From Pelecanus crispus (Eukaryota > Chordata > Aves > Pelecaniformes > Pelecanidae), in assembly GCF_030463565.1 (NCBI RefSeq), contig NC_134643.1, positions 16,257,606 to 16,321,605 on the forward strand: DNA of 64,000 nt, in the 5' to 3' direction. A model generated the notes under the pieces. It was not told the origin of the DNA. It did not search any database and saw only the letters and a program-made list of their open reading frames with translations. A program made the translations under genes and the position numbers. Below, in pieces: positions 24,625-64,000 of the stretch (the first letter of the stretch is position 1; each line of letters opens with the position of its first letter).

Positions 24625-25100
24625 TTCAGTACAAGAAAGACATTGAGGTGCTGGAGCACATCCAGAGAAGGTCAACAAAGCTGGTGAAGTGTCTGGAGCA
24701 CAGGCCTTATGAGGAGCAGCTGAGGGAACTGGGGTTGTTTAGCCTGGAGAAAAGGCGGCTGAGGGGAGACCTTATCGCTCTCTACAACTACCTGAAAGGA
24801 GGCTGTAGTGAGGTGGGTGTTGGTCTCTTCTCCCAAGTAGTTAGTGATAGGACAAGAGGAAATGGGCTCAAGCTGCGTCAGGGGAGGTTTCGATTGGATA
24901 TTAGGAAAAATTTCTTCACGGAAAGGGTAGTCAGGCATTGGACCAGGCTGCCCAGAGAGGTGGTGGAGTCACCATCCCTGGAAGTGTTCAAAAAATGGGT
25001 AGACGTGGCACTTTGGGACATGGTTTAGTGGGCATGGTGGTGTTGGGTTGATGGTTGGACTGATGATCTTAGAGATGCTTTCCAATCTTAATGATTCCTA
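24625..25100 (+). mobile_element. CR1 LINE, ORF2 C-terminus and 3' UTR
   Basis: A 5'-truncated copy whose plus frame is open to its stop at 25028. It encodes the RT C-terminal end with [50 protein letters not shown] and [16 protein letters not shown]. The 3' UTR ends GATGATCTTAGAGATGC...AATGATTCC. The intact frame suggests a fairly young insertion. Confidence 0.92.
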
Positions 25101-25171
25101 GTTTTTACTTTCATTTAAAAATAATCCAGCCACCAAGCCAGGAAACATGAAATTCTTACTCTACCCTTAAT

Positions 25172-25262
25172 TGTTTTAGTGGTGGACTTGGTAGTGTTAG
25201 GTTAATGGTTGGACTTGGTCTTAAAGGTCTTTTCCAACCTAAAAGATTCTATGATTCTCTGT
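25172..25262 (+). mobile_element. CR1 LINE 3' tail fragment
   Basis: A short tail reading GGTTGGACTTGGTCTTAAAG, TCTTTTCCAACCTAAAAG and ATTCTATGATTCTC. It lies 70 bases after another CR1 end and is a separate insertion or a partial duplication. Confidence 0.8.
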
Positions 25263-28200
25263 GATGAAGCACTAATATCCACAGCATAATGCTGCCCTCA
25301 TTTTGTGTGTAAGCATTGACACTTCCCATCCTACTGGTTCCCAGATTTTCTTAGCTTTTCATTTATAGGAAGCAGGTACACAAAGTTTCAGGTCTGAATA
25401 CGGCTTTTTACTCATTGTCGTTGTCAAGGCTTTGATTTGTCTGTAAAGACAGAAGCTCTATATTCCAGTGGGAGGATAGGTGTTTATCTAGCAAAGCTAC
25501 CACTATGATGAGGTACTGTCTCCTGCGTATGAAGTGCTGTCACAGATGCAACCCCAGCACCCCAGCAGGATCCCAGCATCCAGATGGGATCCCCAGCCTC
25601 CTCCTGAACAAAGAGACCTCCCTGCAGGCTCTCCGTACAAGGTTTGCAGCACTTTGGAACTAAATCCTCTTATTCAGTCCAAAAAAACCCAAATGTGGTG
25701 ATCTTCCGGGCACTCTGCTAGGGCCACCTGTTAAAGCTGTTGGAGAAGGCTAAGGGTATGTTCCCAGGAAAGTTCAAGCTGGAAAAGAGCTTTCTTTGTA
25801 GCTGATTTTGTATTCAACTAAACTCTGTGGAGCAAATATATTCCTATGTCTTTTTAGTACTACAAGTATTATGACAGCAGATCAATTAGCCCACAGGGTG
25901 CCTGGAACTCTGGTAAGAAACACTTTTGCGCGTAAAGGATATGTTACTTCAATATACAGAGAGAGGCAATGAGGTAGTTTAAAGGGAAAGCATGTTACAT
26001 TACTCATTTACAACAACAAAAATACAGAAATCGTCTGATAAAAGTCTACCCTTACATAACTCCTGTGCAATGCAAATATATTTACCTCCTCACAGACAGG
26101 AGGATGTACCAACAAATAAGCATACAGCTGAGCAAATTTTCAAAGATTAAGAGTAATAAATATCAGGACAGGGATAACACAGCAACACAGTTCAGAGAGC
26201 TTGTCTATGTAACGTAGTCTCTGGGCAGGAAATTAGACTTATAATTTTTGGTGTCAGAAACTTTCAGAGACTGAGGAAATCCTATCCATATCTTATATTT
26301 AGGAGTACTTAATATAGTGCTATTAGACTAGAGGCCTTGTAGGAAGTATGAACTCCTTTTCTTTACATTTCTATTTCTGACCTCTTTCATTTCCTCTGTC
26401 AAGCCTCAACACCACAAGATGATGCAATGTTGCATCACCACCTAATACTGACACCTCTGACAGCAGCTACAAAAACTCTTCAGTTTCCCCACCCCTTATG
26501 AATAACCAGTGGTCTTAAAGATGTGCTTACACACACTCTGCTACCACAAGGAGTACATCTCTCTCTGACAAACTCATACACATATGAACAGACAAGAATA
26601 GGTCTTCAAGCCAGTAAGAAGTATTACCTGAGTTTTACATCTCAGCTGATGTGTGTACGTCTGTGGTATGGAAGAAACAGCTTGCACTCCCACTCCTGTG
26701 CTTTAAATACCTATTCTGAAGTATAAGAGCCTAAATGAGTAAAATGGGAGACAAAGCCTTCAGCAGATGTATCTCAGAAGGCTTCTGAACATCTGCTGTT
26801 TCCTGTTTTGAAAGCTTTAGATGTTCGAAGTGAGGGACTTTGTGAAGAATGTTGACCACCAGGAGCACTGACCTAGCAGCAGAAAAGGAAAGAGCGGGTA
26901 TTTCTTGGAGGAGAAGGGACTAGAGATAGGCAAGACTCTTCTTTTCCTTGTTTGAGCTTTCCTGACTGCTCTGCCTGCAGAGGTTCACAGAGATCATTCT
27001 GGATCAGGCCACAAGGCTACTTTCATGCCCTGCAGATCTTAAAAGATTCCCCTGGACGCCTCTCCCTGGGAACCCAAGCTCATGTAGGAGACGTTACAGA
27101 GGATTTAACTGCCCACTGGCATCCCTTCAGAGGGATGCAGCAAGAGCCCAGCCTTAATTTGTTCTTCTTCTGGATCCCCCACACACACACACACATACTC
27201 CCCCAGGGCCTTCTACTGCTTCCTCAGGCAATGACCCAGAACTGGCATAAAAAGAAACGGGCTGCCTTTCCCGTGAAATAAAGCTGTGAATGGAGGACAG
27301 ATCTGCAGGCAACACTTAGCTATCAGTTATATCCATTACATGAGCAGCCACCATACCTAGGACATGATGCAAAAGCCAAACTAAAATCCAGCTCACTCCT
27401 CCTCTGCTTGTTGGCAAGTTATAGCAAGAAGAAAAACTTATTTTTGATACCAAAGTTACCATATGATTGTACATATGGACAAAGCAACTGCAACGATGTT
27501 AACACAACTGATCACATATTTACGTGATCAGTTTTCAGAGCAGAGCTGTAAAATAAAGGGATCTGTCAATTTATTTTAAATCCTGCACTGAATGCATCAT
27601 AAAGTGCTTACAACCCAATTAGAAAATTCCAACGTATACATTCTGTGAGAAAGGAGAGAGCTACCTACCATTCCATCAGGAAGCACAATGTATCCCACAA
27701 TGTTTTTTTTCAATTTTCTTTACATAAGGAAGCGATTACAAAACTGAATGTAGCTATCACTGGGATTAGGCAAGCAGGCTCTGGCTTTGTTGGTACAAGA
27801 CCTAGAAAGCTTCTGCATTTAATTTTTTTCTCTGCTGGCAATATAGAAAATAAAAACCAACCCAAACTATTAGATACTATTTCCTAAATTGCAATGAACC
27901 CAGTCTGTCAATGACAACAGAACATTTACATCCACTTCCAACATATGTCAGTATATAAAGTTGTTGCTGAGTGTTTAATGTGGCTGTTATTCTTTATTGC
28001 AGTTCTCCACGAAACAACATAAAAACTGATGTTTGACTGTGCAGAGGACACCAAAAGATACCATCTTACATTTTTCCAACCTCCAAAACTCCCATTTAAG
28101 ATCATGACAGCAATTCCTTGTCATATTTTTATTACAGCTGAAAGATAAAGGAAATAATTGCATTTTGACTGCACCCCACAAGATTATATTAGCAAAATGA

Positions 28201-29849
28201 TTGCTTCTTTGCATGACTAATTTTGATTAAATCAGCTTCATTTAAATACCAAATTGTGTTCTTCACCTTCCTTCACTAAGATATGCTATTCCTGACTGTT
28301 TTAAAGTTCCATTTTTTATATGGTAAAATGTGCATTTCAATTTATTGTACAGGCTGTTCTTGACTGAAAAAAAAAAGAAAAGACCAACAGATAATTTGCA
28401 GGAAAGGGTTTAAGTCACATTTGGAAATGAACAGGAATAAAATAATGTTAAAATGTGTATTTCCAAAGAATATGCAACCTATAAGGAGAGCATCCTTGGC
28501 AATAGAAAAGTTTGTATTACTTGATTTGCCACAAAAGGCAATAAAGAAAATTGTACTGTATATAGAAACTGAAGGTTAACTGCAAAAAATTAGTATTTTA
28601 TTAACTTACTACATCCTGAAAAGACAAAGGTTTTCAGTTTACCTCCTTTTCTCAAATATAATACATAAAATAATTTAGTCTTTCATTGCAAATAACATTA
28701 TGCTGACTTATAGCTATTTAAAAAATATTTTATACAATTCTGGCTGAAGTCAACATGAAACGTGTCATTTGCTCCGGCTGTAAATTATTCCCTCTATAAC
28801 TGTCTTTTGACAAATGACAGTCTTTTTTATTCAGCTGCTCAAATCTCCATATGTTTGTGCATCCCCAAATAAAGTCCACAGATTTTAACAGGATTAGTCG
28901 CCAAACTGGCTACACTTGTGTTCCTGGAGCGATCCATCTGGGGATCCAGCCAACAACAACAAAAAAAGGCTTCCTATTTTGATAAGGTTTTTTAATGTCT
29001 TTTAAAGCATTCAGTAATACACGTGCTGTGCAAAGCTGCACTTCTTTGACTGGTGTTACCCATTATATCAGGCAAAACCAAGCACAAAGTGAGTGAGTTT
29101 TCACCGTGTTTCCCTTATGCTGCACACGCCACCACGTGAAGGTCGTTAAGGGCTTGACTTTGCTTTCATCTTTGCAAAAAGGGGAACTTGAGGCCAGTAC
29201 AGAGTTATGATTTCTTATAGCCACAGTTCAGTATAACGTATATTCATTTTGAAAGTCCATGTTTACACAATAGTTTCCCAATTGCTTTCTGCTTCAGGCT
29301 GATATTATGATTCTTAATGTTGTCATGCAAACAATTTTTTAACTCAAAAAGAACCCTACTGCTATAAATGACAATTATCCAACTTTTTATAATAGCATCT
29401 GTATGTGTAACATTCTAATTATTTCCTTCTGATATTTTCTTTCTAAGGAAGTTAATAATGTGTACCTAGAAAAATCAAATGCATTTTTATAGTCTTTGTG
29501 GCAACCTATGGTCTTGTAAAGTGCTCCCTGAAGACGTAACCTTATGTCAGCATGGCTTTCAGGGCGAGTGTGCGGGCTCCGTGCCGTACAGTGTTCACCT
29601 GTGAATCTCATTGCAAGATCAGGGTCAAAGAAGGTCTCAGCATGATTATGGAAAGAGTTTTGCTGTTCATTCCAAAAAAGAGCTGCGGAGATACAAACAC
29701 TCAGCTCTGTTCAGAGCCAAGCAGCCAGGCTGGGGAAAGAGTGGTGAGGGGGAGTTGTTTGTTTGATTTGGATGTGAATGGTTATGCCTGAGCTGCATTT
29801 GGAGTCCTGGCACCGTAAGGCTGATGAATTAATCCTCCCGCTGCGGGCA
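25263..29849. other. Unique intergenic sequence
   Basis: No gene. A short (CA)n run sits at about 27180-27196. 27600-29400 is AT-rich, with long stretches free of recognised repeats. Open frames are short and non-coding. Confidence 0.45.
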
Positions 29850-30090
29850 GCCTTGGCAAGGCCTTAGCTGGAGTACTACGACGTCCAGTTTTGAGCAGTG
29901 CCTTCCAAAAACAACGTGGCCCATTTGGCAAGAGCCCGGAGGCAAGCTACAGGAATTGCAGGAGGTCTAAGGAACACGACCTAAAAGGAGACGGCGAGGA
30001 CTGCCCAGTCTGGAGATGGGAAAATAGCAGGAAAACAAGAATACAGCACCTTTGAACAAAAAGTAGCTGCAAAAAAAAGAGGAATAAGAC
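29850..30090 (+). mobile_element. Old CR1 LINE remnant
   Basis: CR1-ordered but diverged blocks: GCTGGAGTACTACGACGTCC, AGTTTTGAGCAGTGCCTTCC, GCAGGAGGTCTAAGGAACAC, and CTGGAGATGGGAAAATAGCA. Frames are broken. Confidence 0.5.
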
Positions 30091-30239
30091 AAGCAGGAAG
30101 CTAAACCTGTAGGAGTAGACATTTAAATGTCTACATTTATGCATGAAAATCTTTCAGAAGGAGAAGGCCGCTGTGCGCTAGAGCAGACTGCCATCACCAG
30201 GGGTTTCTGAGGACAGCTCAGACACACTAACTTTGTCCT

Positions 30240-31350
30240 CGCCTTAGGGCGTGGGGCTGGCCGGGCCCCCCAGCTCCGCCGCAGCAGCCCCGGGGCCCGA
30301 AGGTGCCTCGAAGCTGCTTCCAGAGAGGTTCTGCTGCCCGTGCTGACACCGGACAGGTGCTGCGTGCCTTGTGCTGGCGATTAACCCACGCTAAGGCTGC
30401 GGGGCTTTACCCCGTAGCGGGTACATCCCCCGGACCGCGGCAGGGCTGCCCGCTGCCTCCAGGCGGCAAGGCCGGGCACCGCGCTCCGCAGACCCGCGGC
30501 CCGGCCCGGCCCAGCGCCGGCCCCTTCCCCGGGCCCCCGCCTCGCCCGGGGTAAGGGGCCCGGCGCCCGGCTCGGCGGGCTGCGGCGGGGCCGGGCGCAG
30601 CGGCGGGGGCCGGGGCCGGGCGCCCCGGGGCCGGGCGGCAGCGGCCGAGCGGGGCGGGGAGGCCCCGCAGCCGGTTCCCTCTTTGCCCGGCGTGTGATTG
30701 GCGGTAGCTCCGGAGCTGCCTACCGCCGGCCATGGAGCCTCCCCTCCGGCCCCCGGCCCGCTCCGCTTCCTGCTGAGGAAAACACCTGCCCGGAGCTGGA
30801 GCCGGGGCCGCGGCCGCGGCCGCGCCGCTGCGGTGAGTAGCTCCGTCCCGGGGGTCGCCGGCGGCCCCTGCCCCCGGCCGGCGCTGCCCGGCCCTGCCCG
30901 AGGCCCGGGCTTGCAGGTGGCGGCGGGGGCGCAGGGCCGGGGCGGCGCGGCCCGGCTCCCCGCGGTGGCGGCGGGCGGACCCGCCGGGCGGGCCGGCCGC
31001 GGCCCCGGCTGCCCCGCCGGGCTGGGCGCGGCGAGCTTTGCCTTCGTGCGGCGAGGACTCCGCCGCTGCTCCCGCGGGCGCTGCGGGGCGGCCCGGCCCC
31101 GGCCCCGGCCGCCATCTCGGGGCGGCGGGCGCGGCCGCGGCGCCCGGCCGGTGGGCCGGCTGAGGGAGGGAGGCAGCCCCGGGCCGCTGCCGCCCGCCGC
31201 GTCGCGCCGCGCCGCCCGGGCCTGGCGCAGGCGAAGCGCTTCGCCCGGAGCCCCCTTGCAGTGAGGCTGGCCCCAGGCAGCACTGCGGTCGCCAGGGCAG
31301 GGGCTGAGCCCCCGTACGCTGCCCCGTCCTTCGCTCCCCGCGGCCTTGGT
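30240..31350 (+). promoter_or_regulatory. PIK3CG: CpG island, probable PIK3CG promoter
   Basis: About 1.1 kb of extremely CpG-dense sequence with many GC boxes. It is the only island between the orphan one at 21.3 kb and the PIK3CG coding exons. An inverted CCAAT box (ATTGG, 30697-30701) and ETS-type TTCC and GGAA cores at 30770-30780 stand just before the proposed exon 1. PIK3CG genes are known to have a non-coding first exon far upstream of the large coding exon 2, and this position fits. The long open frames through the island are compositional. Confidence 0.6.
30720..30832 (+). other. PIK3CG: Proposed PIK3CG non-coding exon 1
   Basis: Ends at a consensus donor, GCTGCG|GTGAGTAG (intron begins at 30833), inside the CpG island and downstream of the CCAAT box. 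The 5' boundary is arbitrary. The first intron would be about 6.2 kb. Inferred from signals only. Confidence 0.4.
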
Positions 31351-34300
31351 GCCGGCGCACTGGCCCAAACAAGTTAGAGTTTAATGCAAAACCTGCGAAG
31401 GGGACTCTCGGTATGTTGAATAAAACAACGCCAAGTGAAGGACCGCACTAGGCGGTGGCAGCAGTTCCCTCTGGTCTTAAGATCTATGAGTCAGCTCTGC
31501 TACAACACAGCTTTTAAACAATAAATAACTGTTTCCTCATCCAACAAATAATAACCTCTTCTGTCTGTCTGGTACATGTAGACTGTAAAACCTTTCCCCA
31601 CCACAAATCATCTGAAATAATAGCTGAGGGCATTCGGAAGTTGGTTGTCGGTGTAGATGAGATCACGCCGTGGAAAACCGTGCACAAGCTGAAAGGAGAG
31701 GCAGTGTCCGAACAGCGAGCGCGTCCCTGCGGGAGCCATAGCTGCGGTCTCTGGTTTCAAACTCCGTGAAGTCTTGGTTTGAAGGTAGATCCCCCATCAC
31801 TTGTATAACTCCGGTTAACTAGAACTTTGCCAAAATTCTTACCTAAGCTAGAAGTTAGTTTGTTCCAGAAGCACCCCCAGACAGGTGCCTCATGTAGAAA
31901 CTAAAATACACAAAGGTCTGTAGTGAAGGCAGGGGGGTCCTGAAAATATTACAGCCATAATAGCAGTCTGATTGACTCAGCAACCTCCTGGCTGAGATGC
32001 TGAGCTTTATCTGCTGATTAGTATACTTTTTGATGAAGAATGTGACTATATGATCCATGAAGTTTACTTGCTAATGGCAACCTGCACTGATTTAATTCCC
32101 GTGAGGGCTAGTAGTTGCTAGAGGATATGACAGAAGAATTGAGCAAAGTGGTTTTTGTTGTTGTGTTCATGCTTAACACGTTAGTGCTGTCTCTTGCCTG
32201 CGTAGTTCAGCACTGGATCACGGTAGGTGTAGGGAAGATATATTGTACTCCTATCCAGCAAATGCAAAGCAGTCTCCTGCTACAGGACAGTGCTGGCAAG
32301 TAGATGTAGTACGCTGCTTGGAAAACTTCAGGTCATGTCATCGTAGTTTTGGGGTTTTCTTTTAATTTATCTTTAAAGTTAACTTTATCTGAAACTGTGA
32401 ATGTAAACGGATTATTGTATTTGCATAATGTGTGCACGAGGTAATTCTTACTCCAATAGAGGGTGCCTGTTTTCTTGCAGCTTGTCTGGGAAGGAGTTCA
32501 CACTAAAGTGAAAAGAATAACTTTAAAATAAGGTTTTCACATGGTGGATTAAACCAGAAGCAGGAACTAATATAGAATAAGCATGAAAATAACTGGTGAA
32601 GAATAGGTAACTGGCAAAACTCTAGCACAGTCCTAGCAAAGCAGTGAAGTTTGACATATCTTGCATTTTTTGTAGCAGAATATATGAAGTAATTCATGAT
32701 AACACCACATTGTCTTTTTAAGGCACCTTTTTTAGCCAGTGTCTTCAAAGCATTTGACAAGTTTACTCATGAATTTATTTCCTAATCCTGCTGTGAATTA
32801 TGTCTCAGTCTCAGTTACCCTAAACTGCACTGGCTCCATTCCCTTCCCTTCTCTTCCCTCCCCTGCCCTACCACTCCTGCAAGTGATGAGTCAGATCAGG
32901 GAACTGATCCAGCTGAAAATTAACCAAATTTTTTTGTTGTTCCTGTTATGATCAGTTTGCTGACCTGAGTGATGAGATAGGAACATGACTAGAGACAAAG
33001 GCGAGCCTGTTTGCTTGTCTTAGTTACCTTTTACAGGACCACCTCCTCCTGCTCCATTGCACCCAATCAGGATTCGTGGACCAGTGGTAGGACAGCTCCT
33101 AGCACAGGGAAATTCGGGGTTGATGAGGCTCATTAGAATTAGAAATAAAAAACAGTGATTTTTTTTTTTTTTTTTTTCCCCTGTGGTGGTGTTGCAGTAG
33201 GCGTATAGAAATGTCACTACTGTAGGTAATGTTTAGGCATGACAAAGGTTTTAGGAAGTTATTTTAAATGATTTTCTGTTATAAAAGTCAAAGTTTTCTG
33301 ATGGATATGCAGGAGGAAGTATGGCTTTTCCATGCCTACACATGGATGAGCAGAAAATAGATAAAATTTGGTGTCACCCTAAGAATGGGGACGCTTTTGT
33401 GTCTGTCATTGCAAAGACAGATTAGAGACAGTCGTTGCTCCAAGAACTGGCTTCTGAAGCTGATGAAAAGGGGTCAGAGCTGAACTGGAGATGGAGATTG
33501 GACTGGACTGGACTAGGCATGACAGGACACAGCCCAAATGAATGTGGGAGAAGAGACAGTCTTGTATGGGCAGTTACACAAGTGTCACGTATTTTGCATT
33601 GTATCTGATGCAGTTTGTGGGGGGATATCTGAACCTTTTACAATATTGCTCTGTCTTTTTAAGTGGATGAGAGTGTCAAACATTTACATTTGTTGAGCAG
33701 TGTACAGGGTGGTTCTTTGCTGCATGAGGTAGCGATTCCTGCCTTTGATTGTCTTGATGGTCTCGATCAATGGAGTAGTGCTAGAATAGCTTAGCAGGAG
33801 ATGGAATATTTGTGCGTGTATGTGTTTGAAAAAATTATCTTTAAGTGCGTAGCACATGGCGCCAAAATTAGGACATTTTAAAACAGCATGCTTTCTTAGG
33901 TCTGGCAAAACCCAATGAAACCGAAATGAGTCCGGGTTTATTTAATAGGGTCAGCACGACTTGTAAAACGAGGGATATTTGCAAAAAATCTGTGTAGCCT
34001 GTTGGCATGAAGAAACGCTTACTGCTAGTTGCTTATGTTTAAATGAAGAAAAATACATGACTATATTACATGTTTCAGAAATTATATACTTCAAAAGACA
34101 GACTCTGCAAGTGTTGCAAAGTCAAGCTCTCCAAAGTCAGGGATTTCAAAATGTAGGTTTTGCAAAACACATTTTCCTCTTCAGCATTGCTCCTTTTCTT
34201 TTCGTACACCTCCAGCTCCTTTTCCATTTTATGTGAAACTGGCTGCTTCCTTCTCCATCATCCTGGGTACTGCTGTTGAGGTTACAGGTGCTCAAGTTTT

Positions 34301-37079
34301 CCAGCGACTGAGTGCTTTTTTCAGACGAGAAGAGGACCAGAGACGAAAGCGGTGTGGAGTGCTGGGATGCCACAGAGACTGTGGCTGATGAATGCTGACA
34401 GGCTGCACGTGCGCAGAGGATAAGTGTTGGAGATGTCTTGGCCAAGATGGGTAGATTTCATGGCAGCGACAAAATGTTTAGGGCAACTTCATCACTTCCT
34501 TGAGAAATTTCAAATACTGGCTCTAAAAGGTAGAGGGAGCTAGGACAGAGTGTGTTTTCCCCAAACTCACCTTCTGAGAACAATAACCTCTAGAAAGAAA
34601 TCAGTCTTATCTGCCAAGCAAAATGATGCTCTGAGAAAGAAGAGCTATGTCTACGGTGGAGGTTATTTTCCTTTTTTAACCTTGGCAAAGTGTTAATTTC
34701 AGAGATTGTGAGTGGCACATTGGAGGCAGGTAAGAGACTATCAGATTTTTTTGCCAATAGAGGGAGCTTCCCCCCCGCCCCTTTTAATAAGAAAGGTGTC
34801 TTACGAGATAGGAAGTGTGCATATGTTAAAAAAAAGACACCACCACTTCACTATTGCTAAAAGATCTTTCAGTTGTTTCAGATTTTTTTCTCCTTCTCAA
34901 GGATCATCATTTTTGTAGGAAGTGTACTGCTTATTTTTCTTCAAAATAGTCAGTTTTTCACTGCTAAAGTCATAAGGAAAAAGGATACCATTAGAGGTTT
35001 TTCTGTTTTTTCTTTCTGATTTGTACATGTTTTCCCAAATCTTTTCCCATGGGGATTTTTTTTAGTAAGGATACAGTTCTTCAGGTTGTAGTTAACCATA
35101 AGAATTAGGGTTGAAGGTCCATCGCTTAAATTCTTCCCGAATCTTAAGTCATCATTTCTAGTGGATTTCACTATGTGTTTGTAATCATGAATGGATGAGG
35201 TAAAAATACTAGGAGGAAGATTGCCCAGCGGTTCTGTTGCTGAGGTTACCACGCAAGATCCTTGGCAGATACCATCTCCATGTGACGCTATACAGAGGCT
35301 GCCTTAAAAAACTCTAATGAATTTAAGTTGGGAGTCCTCAAAGGGCTATCGCTGTGAAAATAAAAAAAGGAAACATTGCAGATTTAGTTGTCTTTCATCT
35401 AGTATTTTTATTTAACTCTTTTATAAAGTAGTTAGGCTCTCCAAAGTATGTTGTTTTTAAAATGTTTTACTTGGATTCATTAGATTTATTGCCCGGATTA
35501 ATTTTAGCTATTTTTAAAAGGCTTTAAGCATGACTTCTATGCATGTGTGTTAAAATTAAATTGGTGTACTGTTAGTGTATTTTTACTGTTCTAACAGGAA
35601 AAGCATTCTGACTTTTTTAAATGAGCAATCATATGTATAATCAACTTGGTTAAAACTTCCTTCCTGGTAAGTGCAGCACTTCCTTTGCATCTGGATATGG
35701 GGGTGAGCAAGAAAAGCAGAACAGCTTATACAAAGAAATTGTTTGTGTGAATGATCTTCCTTTAAAAAAATAGGAACTTCAGAAATTAAACAAATGACTC
35801 GTCTTCAGAAATTCAGCCTTTATTTTATAAGCAGGTAATATTTCCTTGTGCTTTGTCGATTATAGAGGTGGTGTGTCCACAGTCGTTGCTTTCCGGAACT
35901 TGAAAAAAGAATTTTAGTTAGCGTGCTATGTTGTTTCAGTTTAACCTGTTATATTTTTATCTTCTTGTTTTGTTACCTGCTAAGGCATCGTTACATTGGT
36001 TTTCATTTTTGCAGCAATTAGAGAAAGATTTTATGTGTAAAAAGTGTTGTTTGGAAAAGAAGTCCAGTATGTTGCTGTAACTTCGCTTGTGCGAGCATGC
36101 TCAATCAGCGCTGCCTTCCTCTTCCAAGCTCTCAGTGAATAATTTCCACTTTAATATTGTTCAATGGAGATTAACTGTGAGCAACAATATTTTTTGTTTA
36201 CTGAAAGCTGATAAGGTAGGCTAATTATGTTCAAAGTTGTTTTACAGGTGTTTTAGGTGTGATTTGAAGTATAGGGTAATAAATCGGCATTAGCTTGGGC
36301 GTTTTTTCTTCTGTAACACACTAATAGTTTATACTGGCGGTGTTTACTTTTAAAATGGATGGATGTTATCAGTCTGGTGAATTGATTTATTTAAAAAAAG
36401 CACATCTAAGGATACTAGGCTTGAATTTCGATGCACGTTAAATATCTGTCTTCAGAAGTCATCCCTGGTTTTGAATCCTAAGGGGTTTTTTGGTGTAAGT
36501 CTTCATTCCTCATCACTAAAAAGAGAGGCAGAGGAAAATGGGAATAGGCTCACCTGTGTCCAGTCTGTAGATAAATTGCTTGTTTTGTTACTTTCTGTCA
36601 TTCCTGGAGCTTGGTGGGATCACATTCTGCTCATACACAGTAGCGTGTCTTTTGACTTCTATGAAAATCCACTTACGTTAATATCAGCAGCATCAAAACA
36701 GATGAGGCAGCAGAAGAATCAGTGCTTGATCAAATAGAAGCAAGAACAAATCGGTATGGAGGAAATACTTAAAATACATAGTCAGACTGCTTATCCTCAG
36801 TGAAATCTGAGAAGGCTGTTTAAAAGCTCTATTTCAATTATTTAATCATTGGAGGTTTGGGTTTTTTTTATATTTGGTATTGAATTGAATAGATTACATC
36901 TGAGGTGGTTTATGTAAATCAAGTATTTATGACCAGAAATTAAGGGGAAGGGGACATATAAAAAGCATATACATAGCAGGATTTCAACTGGCCTGTGATT
37001 TTAATTAAGAAGAGTTAAAAAATAAGAGTAAAGAAAAATGTAAATGAGAAAGTAATCCAGTATTTGTATGTTTTGCTAG
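30833..37079 (+). other. PIK3CG: Proposed PIK3CG intron 1
   Basis: No recognised transposon or gene. Contents worth noting are a poly-T run (33159-33177), a short GACTG repeat near 33500, and an ETS/octamer-like cluster CACTTCCTTTGCAT (35678-35691). Frames are short and non-coding. Confidence 0.4.

Positions 37080-64000
<26,921 letters not shown>

Noticed and set aside
30391-31372. Frames of about 320 codons on the minus strand in the 30-31 kb CpG island
   Set aside because: Low-complexity Pro/Gly/Arg/Ala sequence in two overlapping frames at once; typical of GC-driven openness, not of a protein.

Overview
The window is a piece of bird chromosome. Three things point to this: the dispersed repeats are almost all CR1 LINEs with the avian 3' end (ATTCTATGATT-type tails) plus avian-type endogenous-retrovirus LTRs; genes are spaced by AT-rich unique DNA and marked by sharp CpG islands; and the two recognisable genes, CCDC71L (minus strand, left edge) and PIK3CG (plus strand, right half), are the neighbours found together in amniote genomes. 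The exact species cannot be read from the sequence.

Layout. 1-2500: the intronless CCDC71L gene on the minus strand, with its 3' flank at the left edge and a large CpG island covering the coding region and promoter. 2690-11240: repeat-rich intergenic DNA with a CR1 copy split by a second CR1, an ancient CR1, two inverted LTR elements (one a mosaic of two LTR families), a CR1 tail followed by a 183-bp (CTTTT)n array, and at 10.4-11.0 kb a small CpG island with ten perfect GGGGCC units that may serve an unrecognised minus-strand exon. 11240-30150: mostly unique intergenic sequence with scattered CR1 pieces, a possible Myb/SANT-like domain fossil (15.6 kb) and an orphan CpG island with a full CRE (21.3-21.6 kb). 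30240-31350: a strong CpG island that is the likely PIK3CG promoter and non-coding exon 1. 37080-60685: nine PIK3CG coding exons, all with GT-AG junctions and consistent phases, giving 1,013 codons; the last coding exon (about 90 codons) lies past the right edge.

The PIK3CG introns carry CR1 copies (introns 4, 5 and 8), a 500-bp solo LTR with a perfect 5-bp target-site duplication (intron 6), and an antisense, 5'-truncated processed pseudogene of RAB5A (intron 8). PIK3CG encodes p110-gamma, the class IB phosphoinositide 3-kinase catalytic subunit that acts downstream of G-protein beta-gamma and Ras in leukocytes; CCDC71L is a poorly characterised basic protein. Nothing suggests that the two genes act together; they are only neighbours, divergently transcribed about 29 kb apart.

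The observations most worth a second look are the GGGGCC island with the coding-looking exon beside it, the RAB5A retrocopy, the mosaic LTR, the orphan CRE-bearing CpG island and the Myb/SANT-like fossil. No clearly new multi-gene system is present.
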